Assembly (NCBI GenBank): GCA_013397795.1
Contig: VZTJ01000546.1
Coordinates: 538,723 to 602,722, forward strand
Reading direction: 5' to 3'
From: Orthonyx spaldingii
Taxonomy: Eukaryota; Chordata; Aves; Passeriformes; Orthonychidae
DNA length: 64,000 bases
How positions within the stretch are numbered: the stretch's first letter is position 1; each line of letters opens with the position of its first letter. The position numbers and the translations under genes were made by a program. Shown here piece after piece: positions 42,501 through 55,000 of the stretch. The notes under the pieces were generated by a model. It ran no database searches. It saw nothing but the letters and a program-made list of their open reading frames with translations, and was not told the DNA's origin.

Positions 42501-44695
42501 GAGGTTTTACAGGCTGATTGCATCCAGGAGGGGAAGGAAGAAACATGTTAAGTAATCATGACTGAGGCAGAAGTTTGTACCCTTTCAGTTCATGATCAGC
42601 TGACAAAAAGTGATGGCACAGCACAGCACCAAGCATCATTAATCCCAGCCAGTTACTTACCTCCAGTGTATGCCCTGTACTTTAACTGTTACTGCTGTTC
42701 TAAAATGAAAACTAAATAAACCCCAGAGGGATATGGATTTCTGTAATGGCTTATACAGCTCCAGTTGACACAAGCTCTGTGCAGGATATTTCTAGAGACA
42801 ACATCTTACTGACAAAACTGTAGATGTTATGGATGGATGATATCTGCTAAGCCATCTGTTCTGTTTCATTGCCAAGGCAAAACTGTTCCTACTGCATATT
42901 TATTTGACTTTTACAGTAGTTTTAAATACTCCAGTGAATGAAGCTTCCCCTATTCCCCTGGGGAGGTTGGGCTCACTACAGAATACTTTTCACTGTCAGG
43001 ATTTGTTTCTGGTTCAGCCTAAGCTTCCCCTTTTTAATTGCATTGTATGACCTTCCCTGACCTCTGTGCATGTGCCAGTCTCCATGTTTCAGCACACAGG
43101 GAAGAGAAGCTGTACACATCAAGGACTGATCCATAAATAGGTTTTAAAAGTGTAAAGAGTGCATACACAGAGGGTCTCAGACAAAATAGCATCTACTCTC
43201 CTCCCAGAGAATGTCAGGACGTGGAGTCTCAGATTTCTCAGGTATGGGCTATAATTACTGCAGTGTTATTCAACATTTCTAGTAGGTGGAGACAGACAAC
43301 GGTTTCAGGACACCAACCCTCCTTCATCCATATGAAAGCAGCAACAACTTATTTCTAGGCCAGAAGCTCTGTGGAGGCAGAGCAGGCAAGCAGCCCCCAG
43401 TGCTCCTCTTGGTGGAGGGTGGAAGAGGAGGGGCTGCACAGGCAATGGAGAGCTGGGTGTAGCCTCCCAGGCACCAGCCAGCCTTGTCTCACACAGACTC
43501 ACAACTCACCCAGTGTCACACTTCCCACAGGGTGTTCAGACATGTTCAAAATCACACCTCAAATTCAGCATTGCTGCCCCCTGAAAGGGGGCAGAGTCTG
43601 TCTGAAACTTTCCAGGTAGTATTTCAGTGTTCCCCTTTTGGTTTCAATTGCTACATGTCAACAATCCTCAAATCTGGAGTGCTGAGAGAAGGATTTTGTA
43701 CTGCTGTACATCTGCACTGACTACATTTTGTTCTCCTCAAAACTGATTAAGATCTGACATCTTTAATGCTTCCCCTCATTGCCTTTAGCATCTCTCCCTA
43801 TGCATAGGTTGTTCTCCAGTGTAAAAGACTTTGTTCTGTAAAAAGGTTAACAGCAAAGGATTTTACATTTAATCAGCCTCCTACATCCTTGCTAATTTGT
43901 AGATTAGGTAACTGAGGTTAATCATTACAAGATTCAATGTCTGGTTTTGTCCTGGTTTTAATATGAGTAGCAGAACTCTTGTATGTATTTAAATCTCATG
44001 TTACTTGCATACCTAAGTAACATTTAAAACCAACTTGTTGATAACTGAAAGCTTTTCTACATAGCCTAAGGTTGGGCATTTTTGTGCTTTGTTTTGTTTT
44101 GTTTTCTCCTAGAAGATGAAGCTGACAAATGTAATTTCAGGTAATTTCATTTTAAATTGCCACGTTCACTATTTCTCACTCTTTCCAGTGGGAACATTAC
44201 TTGTTTTCAAAGAAGACAGTGGCCCATAGCAATACTGAGAAATATCATTAATACAGACATACAGTTGATACAGGTATTTTTAACAGTTTAGTACTGCATC
44301 TAGGTACCATATACAGAGTCTCCATGAAAAAAAATCCTAGGAATCTGGGGCAGTTACTGTTTCCAATGAGATTCCATAAGGTTCAGTGGCACATTCTGCC
44401 TAATCCAGAAATAGATTTGCAGCCACAGCCCCACAGGTCATTTATAAAAACTATTGTCTCAACTTTTCTATTGCCTTACAAACAAAAATCTGGTAACAGC
44501 ATCCTCTCTTCTGTTCACATCTCCATCTTTTTCTGGCTAAATCAGAATAGTCAGAACAACAGAAATGTTCAATCGATCGAGTCCAAAAAGTTCTATAAAC
44601 AACGTTATTTTATGACCTACTTTAGATGATTTCAAAACCTTTCCCTGCATGCATTTGAGTTTGTATCACACTGCTGTGTTTACCAAAGTATCACA
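36553..44695. other. Gene-poor AT-rich sequence
   Basis: No supported gene. The A/C-rich tract at 41.6 kb is listed separately. The segment near 40888-40920 ('cagaaacataggttggtaaa') may be a very old CR1 3' end but is too eroded to call. ORFs reach 119 codons (38041-38400, minus) without any recognisable feature. Confidence 0.55.
41591..41688 (+). repeat. A/C-rich low-complexity tract
   Basis: About 100 bases consist almost wholly of A and C with a few G and T, made of irregular AAAACC, AACAAC and CCAAAAC units. No target-site duplication is resolved. It could be a decayed poly-A tail or plain microsatellite-like sequence. The 99-codon ORF through it (41576-41875) is lysine/asparagine/glutamine-rich from composition alone. 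Confidence 0.85.
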
Positions 44696-45000
44696 CGGGG
44701 CCACGTCGTTGCGCTAGGTAATTCCTTGTGGGCAGCAGGGAAAGCCCTGGATTTCAGTGGCCGGGAGAAGGAGGAGAAGCGCTCGTCCCGCGGCGGGGCA
44801 CGGCCGCAGCTCCCGCCGCCGCCAGGTGTCGGTCGCGCAGCGCCCGGGGAGCGATCGGCGGCACCGGGATCCATCCCGGCCCATCCCGATCTGGGCTCCA
44901 TCTCGGTCCATCCCGACCCGGAGCTATCCCGGGACACTTCCACTCGCGGCTGAAAGCCAAGCTCAGAGTCACGGCGAGGGTTTGTTCGAGCCACTCTGCC
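44696..45000. promoter_or_regulatory. Small orphan CpG island
   Basis: About 300 bases are dense in CpG (CGCGGCGG, CCGCCGCCG, GGTCGCGCAGCG) in an otherwise AT-rich interval, about 13 kb beyond the S1PR1 3' end. No coding sequence is attached; overlapping ORFs of 65-104 codons occur in five frames. The second half contains degenerate CCATCCCGRY decamers (44871-44930) and a perfect 7-bp inverted repeat at 44864-44879. It may be a promoter or enhancer of a non-coding transcript, or simply a GC-rich minisatellite. Confidence 0.4.
44871..44932. repeat. Degenerate decamer array (CCATCCCGRY)
   Basis: Units begin at 44871 (CCATCCCGGC), 44881 (CCATCCCGAT), 44898 (CCATCTCGGT) and 44908 (CCATCCCGAC), with a more diverged CTATCCCGGG at about 44923. 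The first two and the middle two pairs are directly abutting, with a 7-base spacer between the pairs. This is a small minisatellite-like array inside the CpG island. Confidence 0.6.
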
Positions 45001-48000
45001 TGAAGCATACGAGACCTGTAAGCGATATTGACTCGGAAGTGAACTAATTAATCACTTGCTACCTGATTACACATTACCTAATCACAGGCACAACAGCTGA
45101 CTCTTCTTTTTTGTCTGGATATGTGGGTTGGCACCTAAGTAAGGTCAAACTCAGCACTGCTTCTAGACAGCACAGGAGGAGTGGGAGGATAAACCAGGAA
45201 TACAACAGGAACGGGGAAAGGTCTGCTAACAGCTGTTTCAGGCTCACGGGAAAATTAACAGTTGGGGTAGGACCATTTTCCCCCCCCAGGATGGCAATGC
45301 ACTTCCCTTCTATTTTCCCCCAAACCAGTGTTGTGAGCACCCTCTCCTGGCAGATCTCTTCTGCTCTACAGAGCGAGCAGTTTTTAAAGGAAAATGAGAA
45401 GCAGATACAAGAAGAAGTAGAAGGGTGAACACAGGCATGTGGCGAAGGTGGAAGGAACAGGAAGATGCTGGAGCAGTGGGATTTCCCAGGGCTGTCGCTG
45501 TTGCTGAATCCTGGAGACGCCCTCTCCAGAGGCTGGCTGCTGTCGGAACACTGAGGTGTCAGAGGGCCGTAGCAAAGATAAGGGTAGTGGAAATGATTGC
45601 ATTGGGCAGGCACAGAACACACATCCATGGGAAACACATTCCATTGCCTCAGCAGTCACAGAGGAACCTGGCTTTAAATTGGATTTTGGGGCAGAAAACC
45701 ATGAAAACAACAAAAGTTCCTGTTTGCTAAGTTGTCATACACTGAGTTGATTGAACAAATTCTCTGCAATATTTACAGGTGACAGGCTGCAAGCAAAGTA
45801 CCAAACAAGAGAGACAATAAATTTCTATTAGCACACAATTCCCTGAGTTTTCACTAGCAAGTACCAAGAAGAACCAGACAACCACTTCAGAGAGCATCTG
45901 TAGACAAATCCAAAAGCAGGCAGGAACATTTCTCCTGCTTTTATTAGAAAACTGTCCCCATTAGTGGCCAGTATTTCTCATTCATATGAGCTGCCACTTA
46001 CAACAGCTTTTGATAGGCTGATGACAAAGTCTGCTGCATTTGGAACAATCCTGTGTACTCTCTTCACTAGTATTTGTTAAAAGGGGGTGTTCTCATTAAT
46101 TCTAAAAGACATTTTTAAAACTATTAACATGATATATTCACATGGACATTATTTGCTGTGCACAATGCTTTCTGTTCAAAGCTCTAAGACCTTTTAGTTT
46201 TTTCTTTAACAATTTATACTCATGCTCACATCAAATATTATTCAATTAAAGAGAATCCAGAGTGAAAAAATAAAAATCACTGGAGGCATAGAAAAAAAAT
46301 TACCTTTGAGGAATGATTACTTTCATAAGTTAAAGACTAAGAGAATGAGATGGCAGCCTGCCAGATTTTAAATACGTAGAAGTTTTCCACAACTGCAAAT
46401 GGAAGACTAACCTCTATAGACAAAGTAGATGGAATAAAAAGTGATGGGTTTAAACTGTAAAAAGAGAATTTTAGGGATTGTATTGGTAAGGATAGCAAAG
46501 TTCTAGGATAGACGGCCTAAAGGACTTGCAAGTCTTCACCCACAAAGATAATTAAAACAAGTTAAAAATGTCTATAGGATGACCTTCCATACTCATTAGA
46601 TTAGAGGTATGACAACATATTAAATTACTTTTCTGTCATCTTTTCTGTTACATGAATTTATGCAACACTAAGATTTTTGTGATATTGCAAGTTTCATAAC
46701 TTGCAAGTTTGTAGATCATGTTGACTGATCCCTAATGGAACACAAAACAGTGCTTCCCCTGTGTCCAGTCATACTATAGCCCCATGGGAATGTTCATTTC
46801 TCATGGACTTTTGCTATTTCTCCTTCCATGACTGGCAGAATCAGGAAAGGCAGAGACAAGTTGCAAAAACTGAAAGAAAAATAGTAGCCAGGTTCCAGGA
46901 ATCACCTATTTTCAACCATGAGCAAAACCACAACAGATTCAGAAGGGGTTCATCTTCCCCACAACCTGAGTTTCAAACAATGATTCACATTCTGAGAGAT
47001 TAAAGAAAAATCAGATGTATTTAGGTGGAAAATCCCATCATTCTTATGATGTGTGAAGGCTTGAGACAGAAAAGCTCTATCTGGCACAGATGGGTGCGGA
47101 TGTCCTTGGCCCACAGGAAAACCTTCAACTTCACCTCCTAAACTAGTGGTTAACTATTTAATCTCCTGCAAGGTGTGTGTTATGAGCAACCTGGACTTAC
47201 CTTTGTTTGTGGTTTTTTGGATTTAGTGCAAGTTAACTGAGATAGCAGAGACTGCATCAGCTCACAACTCAATTGTTAAGTACCAGCCCTTTCAGAGGAA
47301 GGAGCCCACCATTTGCAGTGCTTGGTCTGTACCTTAAATTGGGACAAATATTATTTCACAAAGACTTCTATGCCTATGACATGAATTCAATTTCATGCAA
47401 AGAAACAGACCCTCACACTGCTGCCATTCACTTGTTTTGTTCTATTCTGGATTCTCAAGAATGAGCAAAAAAACTGTTTATTTTCTTGCTGATGCAGGCT
47501 GTCTGAATTTGCTTAACCACATATTCAAGTATGCCTGGCAGGGTGGGGCTGGAGTTTGGGTTTTCTAAATATCTCAGACTGTCGTTCTGAAACTCACAGG
47601 CGTGATCAACATTGCCGGATTTCCCTTTCATGCTGGGAGCAAAAACGCAGATGACATGCAAGGAGCAGCAGAGGAAAAAATAATAACTGCAACAATCATT
47701 CATTTTCCATAACAGTTCCAACGCCACTTCCATCCAAACTCATGGTAAATCTTTCACTGACATCAAGAGTCCGAAGTCTGACCCAGAGCCAGTGCCAATG
47801 TGTTAGGCTGTGACCACTGAGAGGGTCAGATGCAGGTCTCGTCTAAGTGTGCTGAACTTTCATCAACTTTGATGGAACTTCCACCACCTAGCACCAAGAG
47901 CAAATTTTATCTGAGTGGAGTATCTGCATTAAATGACTGTCATCTTTGCACTACTCTTGCAGTCTTCTTTCTGCTTTATGATGCTTTCCATTCATAGTCC

Positions 48001-50334
48001 CGTTGCTAATTAACTGTTGTATAATAACAAAGACTACACAAAAGTGCCTTTCAGAGTCCAAATCAGCAGAGTCCTGTGACAGACCACTGAACAAGGAATA
48101 ATGGGATGACACCTGAGCTGCTTAAAAAAAACCAAACCAACAAAATACACTTATGAAAAGCAAGACAAAAAACATGAACTTTCATCCTTGTCCAGAAAAG
48201 TAAACAGTGTAATTTCAACTTCCCTAGAACTTTACATATAAAAGCTTGCTTTTGAAACTCACAGAGAAACCACAAACGGAACTGTAGTAATGCCTCTGCA
48301 ATCAAAACAGCTTTGGGTACATCTGCATGCCTGGGGGCAGATAAATTAGGGTATCTAGGGCTGAAAGGATGAAAGACAAATCAAGTCCAGACAGCAGCTA
48401 GCCATGTTAGCACTGCTGAAACTTGTAAGCCACACAAAATATGGTACATTAGCTTAGGTTGCCTTGTGGTTACCCAGCTTTACAGAATTCAGGCTCAGCT
48501 GACCAGGTCAAAGCACAGAGGAGACGTGTCTGCACTTGACGTACCTTCCATGTGAAAGGTAAATTAAATTCAAACACAAACCTCCAGAAACGTGTAGCTA
48601 CAAATGGGAAGAAGAAGGGCAGCCTGTTCTTCTGGTCTTCTTTTGCCTTTCATTTAACTTATTCTTCAAACTTCACCTTTGTGAACTAATAACTTCACCA
48701 GATACTGCAGCAGCATTTTAGAGATTGCTGGGATCAAGGCAGACGAAAGTCCAAGCCTCTTTCCTAAATCACTCTCCACATCAAGCTCATTTAACTGAAA
48801 TGCAAACGCACACACAGCCACTCAGAACGAGGAGTCAGAGGCAAATGACAGTGTTTACATTCTCCTCTCATATATCATCAGCGACAGAAACTGCTGTACC
48901 TCAACCACAACTAGTCAAACAGGCCAGACATTTCTTTGTAATGGACACAGCAGTAACATACAATCTGTGTGAGAGTCACTGCACGCCTAAGTATCATCCT
49001 GACAGCATGGGAAATCTGCTCATTAAACCCTTATGAATTCTGTTTGTGACCATCTCTGTTAGACCAAAATTTTATTTAATTTGCAGGACTTAGTTATTCT
49101 CCACAATCTCCACCTTTGTCTAAAATTCCAAGTCTAACAGCAGGGCTAATGGCAGAGTACAAACACCTCTAGGGGCAGTCGATTTACACAGTATTTTCAG
49201 GCCAGCATGCCATGAGCCAGAGGGTCACAATCAGAACCAAAGCCAGCTCAGCAGCCAGCCAGCCTAGAAGAGAACTGAGCAAAAACCTAAGACATGTTTG
49301 TTTCTCTCTTCATGTAAGGAGTTCATTTTTTGACATCCTTTTCATATCTATAAACCCAACAAAATGTAGGGATTACAGTGTCGCCTGAATGTGCAAGTTT
49401 TGCAAGCTTTTTAAAGGTCATAAAGACTCAGTACATGTTAAAGTCATAATTATATCACTTCCAAAACCCTGGTACATATGGACCTGCTTGATGTACCCAA
49501 GCAATGCTCACAGGGGACAAGCTGTTTTCAGTTCCCTGACTCTGAATAGGAGGCTTCATGCATGCAATTATATCAGTGAAAAATCCTGCTTCTGATTTGT
49601 GGGAACTCCTCCACTTTCAGTTTCATTAAATTATTGCCAAATTCTGATCACAATGAGGAAAACCAGTTAAGGCATTCCAGTTGATTGATGGAAGGAGGGA
49701 GAACTCATTCTGGTGAGTTCTGACTGCCATTATTTTGAAGTTAATATTGTTTCTTTCCTGACTCATTGTATTACAACAATGACATTCACCTAGAAGGAAA
49801 GGAGCAGTTTTATTACACTGATTTCCCATAATAGAAAGAGAGTAGAGGGCACACACAAGGCTGAGGTTGCAAGTGGTACATATCAAAATGCCTTTAAACA
49901 CAGCTAAAAATGCTTTGCTATTTGTTCCACTTTGCTGTGACGACAAGCATAGAGGCCATATTAGCCTCATTCCATGCAGGGACGCAGTCAAACAGGACAG
50001 AAAGCATGAGCTCTAGGAATACTTACACTTTCTCTAGTGTACCTGCATGACTTTGTTTGTTTGAAGTCCCTTCCATCCCCACATATAAATGCTTTGATTA
50101 AAGGAACCAGTCCCAAGGAAACTTCTTCAAGAAGGAAGATCAAAACAATGGTTATTTTATCAACAAAGTATCTGCATAAATGCACACAAGATCAACAAAG
50201 GCCAGTGTGAAGGTCGCTTGATAACCTGTGTGAGAAAGCTGGGTCCTCTCCCTGAGCAAGCATTAATTTGTACCATAATTCCCAAGGTGTGAGGCTGGGG
50301 TGGTACCAGCCTGTTCTGTGTCTTGTGTCTTCAG
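45001..50334. other. Gene-poor sequence between the two orphan CpG islands
   Basis: The longest ORF is 187 codons on the minus strand (45074-45637), directly beside the smaller CpG island. It is rich in Ser, Leu, Cys and Pro, overlaps plus-strand ORFs of about 100 codons, and shows no domain. The rest is AT-rich with nothing recognised. Confidence 0.5.
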
Positions 50335-50384
50335 TAACGTGTTGCCAGAAGGCTGCCCACAGGTGGATCAGAGATAACACCCAG
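50335..50384 (+). other. Candidate exon of an unannotated transcript
   Basis: A pyrimidine-rich tract ending TCTTGTGTCTTCAG (AG at 50333-50334) precedes 50 bases that end in a perfect donor CACCCAG|GTAAGT (GT at 50385-50386). Both sites fit vertebrate consensus well and frame an exon-sized interval next to the orphan CpG island. No conserved peptide is visible in it. Good splice matches occur by chance in long sequence, so this is a lead only. Confidence 0.2.
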
Positions 50385-50895
50385 GTAAGTCTGAAGGACC
50401 ACAGTAAAGGCAAGACTGAAATAAACACTTTGTCTGTGATCTGTGCCTCAGCTATTGCACGTGTGCTCAATGAATTTTGTAATTAAACTCCAGCTACCAG
50501 GACTTCATTAGCCTGGGCTTTAATTTCGAATGGCAGCACCTAGTCTACCTGCGCTTCAGCAGGGAAATTGTCTTGTAGCCACAAATACTTACACGAGCAC
50601 ACAAACACACCACAACTACTCTTAATCTACACCGTTCCCACACAAACACCACAGCCCCCCACGGTGTGCGGGCACAAATCAAGCTAGACCAGAGCTCTTC
50701 CTTCCTCTTGGACACAGCGCCCCAGAGACCCTTCCCTGCCGCAGCCAGGCTCCCCGCGCTGGGCCTCAGCCCTGCCCGCCCCTCACCGCCCCGGCCCGCG
50801 GGCGGCCCCCGCTGCCCCGGGGGAGGGAGCAGCGCCCACGCCGAGCTGCACCCGGGCTGCTGGGGCTGGGGGCCCTCCCGGCACAGCCGGCGGCT

Positions 50896-50919
50896 CAGCT
50901 GCTGCTGCTGCTGCTGCAG
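50896..50919. repeat. CTG/CAG trinucleotide repeat
   Basis: Six CTG units are flanked by CAG on both sides, so the whole 24-base tract reads almost the same on both strands. It lies at the edge of the orphan CpG island. Such tracts are length-polymorphic; translated on the minus strand it gives six glutamines in an ORF that I do not consider real. Confidence 0.9.
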
Positions 50920-50990
50920 CCAAGTGAAAATAAAAATCGAGCTCTCAACAAAAATCTTTTCATAAACAATCCTAGACCTGCAATGCACTT

Positions 50991-51011
50991 GGGGGGGGTG
51001 GGGGAGGGGGG
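50991..51011 (+). other. Potential G-quadruplex run
   Basis: Three blocks of eight, five and six G are separated by single T and A bases between the two lobes of the CpG island. Nineteen G in 21 bases satisfy the usual quadruplex rule by splitting the longer runs. Function is not known; such runs are common near promoters. Confidence 0.7.
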
Positions 51012-52010
51012 TCTGGAAGAAAGGAAAAGGAAAAGAAAGAAGCAAGACTTCTGGTTGCTTTCACATTTGCCACACTGCCAGACAAAGCTCCTCCTTTGCT
51101 GGCAGGAGCAGAGGCTGCCCGGGAGGCTGGAGGTGTCTGGGCAGGGGGTGCCTCGTTCCTCCTGAGGGGCTCGGCTCGGCCCGGCCGCTCACTGAGCCTC
51201 AAAGGCTGCTCTGAAGGGGCTGATTTGGCGCTCCTGAGAAACACTCTGCAGTAAATAGACTTTTGGTACTTAATCACCAATGAAAACAGTCTCTGTGAAA
51301 GCCTGGCCGGCTTTGCAGCTGCGGCGCTTGGCTTCTCACCTTTAGGGTTTGGGTTTGGGTTTAACACCCGCTGCCTGACCCGCGCTGGCAGAGCCGGGTG
51401 GCGTTTCACGCTCTCAGGCGCTGCCGAAACCTTTCGAGGCCCGAGAGGCGCGGGGGCTGCAGCTGCAGCAGCGCGCGCGCAGCCCGGGGCAGCCTCTAAT
51501 TCCGGCGAGACCCTTTTAACTTCCCCCGTCACAGCGCACGCTTTGTGTTCGTGTGCTTATCACCGAGATAAGAGTGATTTCCAGTGCTTTTTCAGTTTGT
51601 TCGCGTTGGTCTGTCCCGCCGGTTCGGGGGTGGCTGCGGTTCCCCCGCTGCGGCCGGGGCTCGCCGCGGCCCCGCCAGCGCCGGGAAGGAAGCGCCAGGG
51701 AAGGGAGGGGAAGGAAAGGCTGCGGAGGAAGCGGCGGGCCGGGCGGGCAGGAAAACCCTGCGGAGCGCAGGAGCAGCACGCAGGAAGGGGCCCGGGTCCC
51801 AGGGCAGCGGGAGCGGTGGCCTCGAAAAGAGCCCGGAGAGGAAGGGAGGGTGGTGTTCGCCTGCGAACGCGCTCCTCGGAGCCGCTGCTGGCCTTCCCGA
51901 GGGCTGGGAGCCGCTGGTCCCGGCCCCCGGAGCTGGGGGGCGGCGGGGTGGGACTGCGGTGCCGCAGGAGAGAGCCCGTGCTCAAGTGCAGGAGTTGTGC
52001 TTCTTAAAAG

Positions 52011-55000
52011 AAATAAAATAACAATAAAAACCAACCACCCTTAATTATATTCTGAAATACTAAGGTACTTTGAATCTTCAAACATCAAAATACTTTGAAA
52101 ATACTCTGAAATACTTTACATGTTTTAACTGGTTCTGGTTTGTATAGACAGACTCTGCTTTTTGTCTGGAGCTTTTAAAAGTTTTCTTTCTGTACCACCC
52201 AGCATACTTCCATAGCGTAGCTGCTGGGCTGAGTATTGTGTTTCCCCATTCTCGCCGATGTGGTGGGAAAAGGCTTTGCTCACTGAGCCTTTTATGTTAG
52301 TTCATCCTATTAAAGCGCTTTGCTTTGTTGTCCTCTGAACCCTCTTTAATGCCTCTGCATTTTTCAGCAAGTTTAGTGAAAAGAATAACTTCACCCTGTA
52401 TCATTAAAGAGTCCTGACCAGAGACACATTCACTGATGAACCATTTCAAGTTGAAAGATTCAGCTTTCCTTCACTATCACCTGAGTTGTGCAAACAAGTT
52501 CTCTCCCTCACACCTGTGTTATTTATTAGAAGAATAAAATTCAAATATTTTTGCTTGGGAAATGGACAGTCTCTGAGATTAAGGTTAATCTGAAAGATTT
52601 CCTCAAACAACATTTGCAATATGACATATAAAAACAGTAAGAGAGCTGATAAAATGCAAAATGTGTTGAATTTCTGAGAACAGCAGGGTAAAAAAAAATT
52701 GTTACAGCTTTTGGAATAGAGTTGTAGGCTGCTTTGAAGTAATGTTGCTGTGCCAACATAAAGGATTTGTTCAAAAGGTGCGTGGATCATATAACCCTGA
52801 TCAGAGAGAGAAAATACACACTAGCTGCAAGAAGTTTCTTATCTTGTGCCTAAACCAGCAGTAGAAGTGGGAGTTGTGATGGAAATAAAAAACATGTAAA
52901 AGTGCCTGGTGTTTGGGAATTGGCGCACATGGATTCCTTGTGCGATAGGCATCGAAGTGGTCACCAGATTAGCAGAAATCGTTAGACCATAGTTGTGTCT
53001 TCCCTGAAAGCAAGAAAGATAACAATGCAGGCTGTGGTGAGTTGTTTTTCAGCACTTCATCAGAGTCTGTTTTCCAGCTAACATCTTGATCCTTCTTCCA
53101 AACATGAGGATAGAATTGCACATGGTAGATTTTTTTTTTTCTTCTACCTTAGAGTAACTGATACAGCAGCATCCAGCTCATCAAAGCACAAGGCAATATT
53201 GCAAGTAGCTGGGTAATAATTGACCTGGCAGACTCTCCCCCTTATTCAAAATGACATAGATACCAGCTCTTTGAATAGTACCACAAAATTCAAAGTATTC
53301 ACTTGTAAACATCCCTGTGTGTCTATTATACATATCTCTGTGTGGGAGGGTTCATGAGACCTTGCCCAGAGTTGCTCAGGAAAGAATTACAGATCTAAGG
53401 ATAGAGTTCACAAGTGAAAATCTTCAACATTCTCAGCTTTGTGTCTGCATTACCACAGAGGATTCCTTCATTTCAAGTGGAAAATGTCACAGTGTAGTCC
53501 AACTCCCTCCCCCAGCAATCCCAAATTGTCCCTGAAACCTGTTCTCCCGTATACTCTCAATCACAGCCTTGTGCCAAATACAATTTTCACATCATGAAAA
53601 TTGTTATTGCCCATTCTATGTAACCATATAAATTCTATTTCTGTTGCTTAAAGCAATGCACACCCTCGCCTTCACATTATTCAGCTCTAGCTGCTCAGTG
53701 TGGGCAAGAATCTGCCTGAGACAATAATCCAGCAATTTACACCACTAGCCTGCTAAGTCAAGAAGTCATGGCTTATGCCAAGTGTTTCTGTGTCTAAGAA
53801 AGCAAAACTACCCTTAGCAGACAGCTCAGGTCAGGACCTGTAAGTGTCAGCTGTCAGCTGTGGTTCACACCAGATTTTTCCCAGGTACCGAAACAGTTTT
53901 CCTACATGATTTCACAAAGCCCAGCAGATAATTTTAACCCAGTATTTATTTGGTGATTTCCCATTAGCCTGCATTTTCCAAATGTCCATTTGTTTTCAAA
54001 GCTGTGCATTCCGTATTTTAATCCCACTTTCAGCTGAGTAGAGTGATTCTGAATAAACACTGCAATTGCTACAGACAAATCTTAATACTTAATGTGGCTT
54101 GGGTCACACACGTTTCTGACGAGCCGTTTTTGTGTACGCTCATTGTACCATGCACCTAAAAATGGGTCTTCTCCAAGCAATCATTCACAAAAGCTCAAAA
54201 TAAATATTAGCCTTTGTACCAGGTTACCATTATGCGACTGCTACCCCAGGCTCAGTGGAAGGTTCACAGAGGGTTGACAGAGCTTTGTGAGCTCTGCTTT
54301 ATTAGGACTTTTCCATGCCGGAGCATTCCTGGGTGTGGCTGATGGGATTTCCTGCCTTTTTGTCTCATGAAGGTAGCACGGAAACTCCAAGTGCAAGGAA
54401 ACACTTCCCGCTTTGCTCCCGTGTAGGGTTTTTCAGCAGAGTAGGAGATCTGGCAGTACAGAGTTCTGATACAATGCTGCATTGTAAACTGCAGCAGTAT
54501 CTGCTGTGCTGCTTTGATTTCAGAATTTGTGACACACAAGGATTGTGTCATCCTGGTGCTGCAGGGGAGATGGCCCTTAACATCGTCATTCTCTTCAGCA
54601 GATCACATAATCTGTACTAATTATGTTTCAAATTTACAAAAAATCTCAAACCAAACCAAACTAACAAACAAACGAAAGACACCCAAACAATATTTTGGGT
54701 GATATCATAATTTACATTGGCTGCTTGGGCTTCAGATCTCTCTAGACACTTCTTATTTAATCAGAAAACTTGTACAAGTTACTGTGCCACATGCTCTTAT
54801 ACCTCGTGTGTGCAGAGTGTATTTAATTACTGTTAATTACCGTGGAAAATCCTCTGCATAGAGTAATAGTTGAAGGGAGATTTCATGACCCTGTGCCGAC
54901 TTTCTTGCTGACTGTATAAAAAGAAATAAGGTTCTATCAGAATAAATCAGATGATAGCTAATGAGCAAACTCTTTCCATCTGTAAACAGAAAGATTGGAT

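Larger units (their letters stand above)
50660..52010. promoter_or_regulatory. Large orphan CpG island, candidate promoter
   Basis: About 1.3 kb of GC-rich, CpG-dense sequence lies about 6 kb beyond the S1PR1 3' end and forms two lobes: 50690-50900 and 51110-51980. It carries a CTG repeat, a strong G-run and consensus-like minus-strand splice sites (donor CTAAAG|GTGAGA with the exon ending at 51340; acceptor TGGCTGCAG ending at 50914). ORFs of 140-186 codons exist in several overlapping frames, are alanine/proline/glycine/arginine rich and match nothing I know. A CpG island this size in a gene-poor stretch often marks a promoter, here perhaps of a non-coding RNA. Confidence 0.5.

Noticed and set aside
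45074..45637. 187-codon minus-strand ORF
   Set aside because: Long for AT-rich DNA, but overlapped by plus-strand ORFs of about 100 codons, with no domain or splice support. A protein search or codon-substitution test could revive it.
50972..52044. ORFs of 140-186 codons in the orphan CpG island
   Set aside because: They overlap in multiple frames and their composition explains them. No start context or motif favours one frame.
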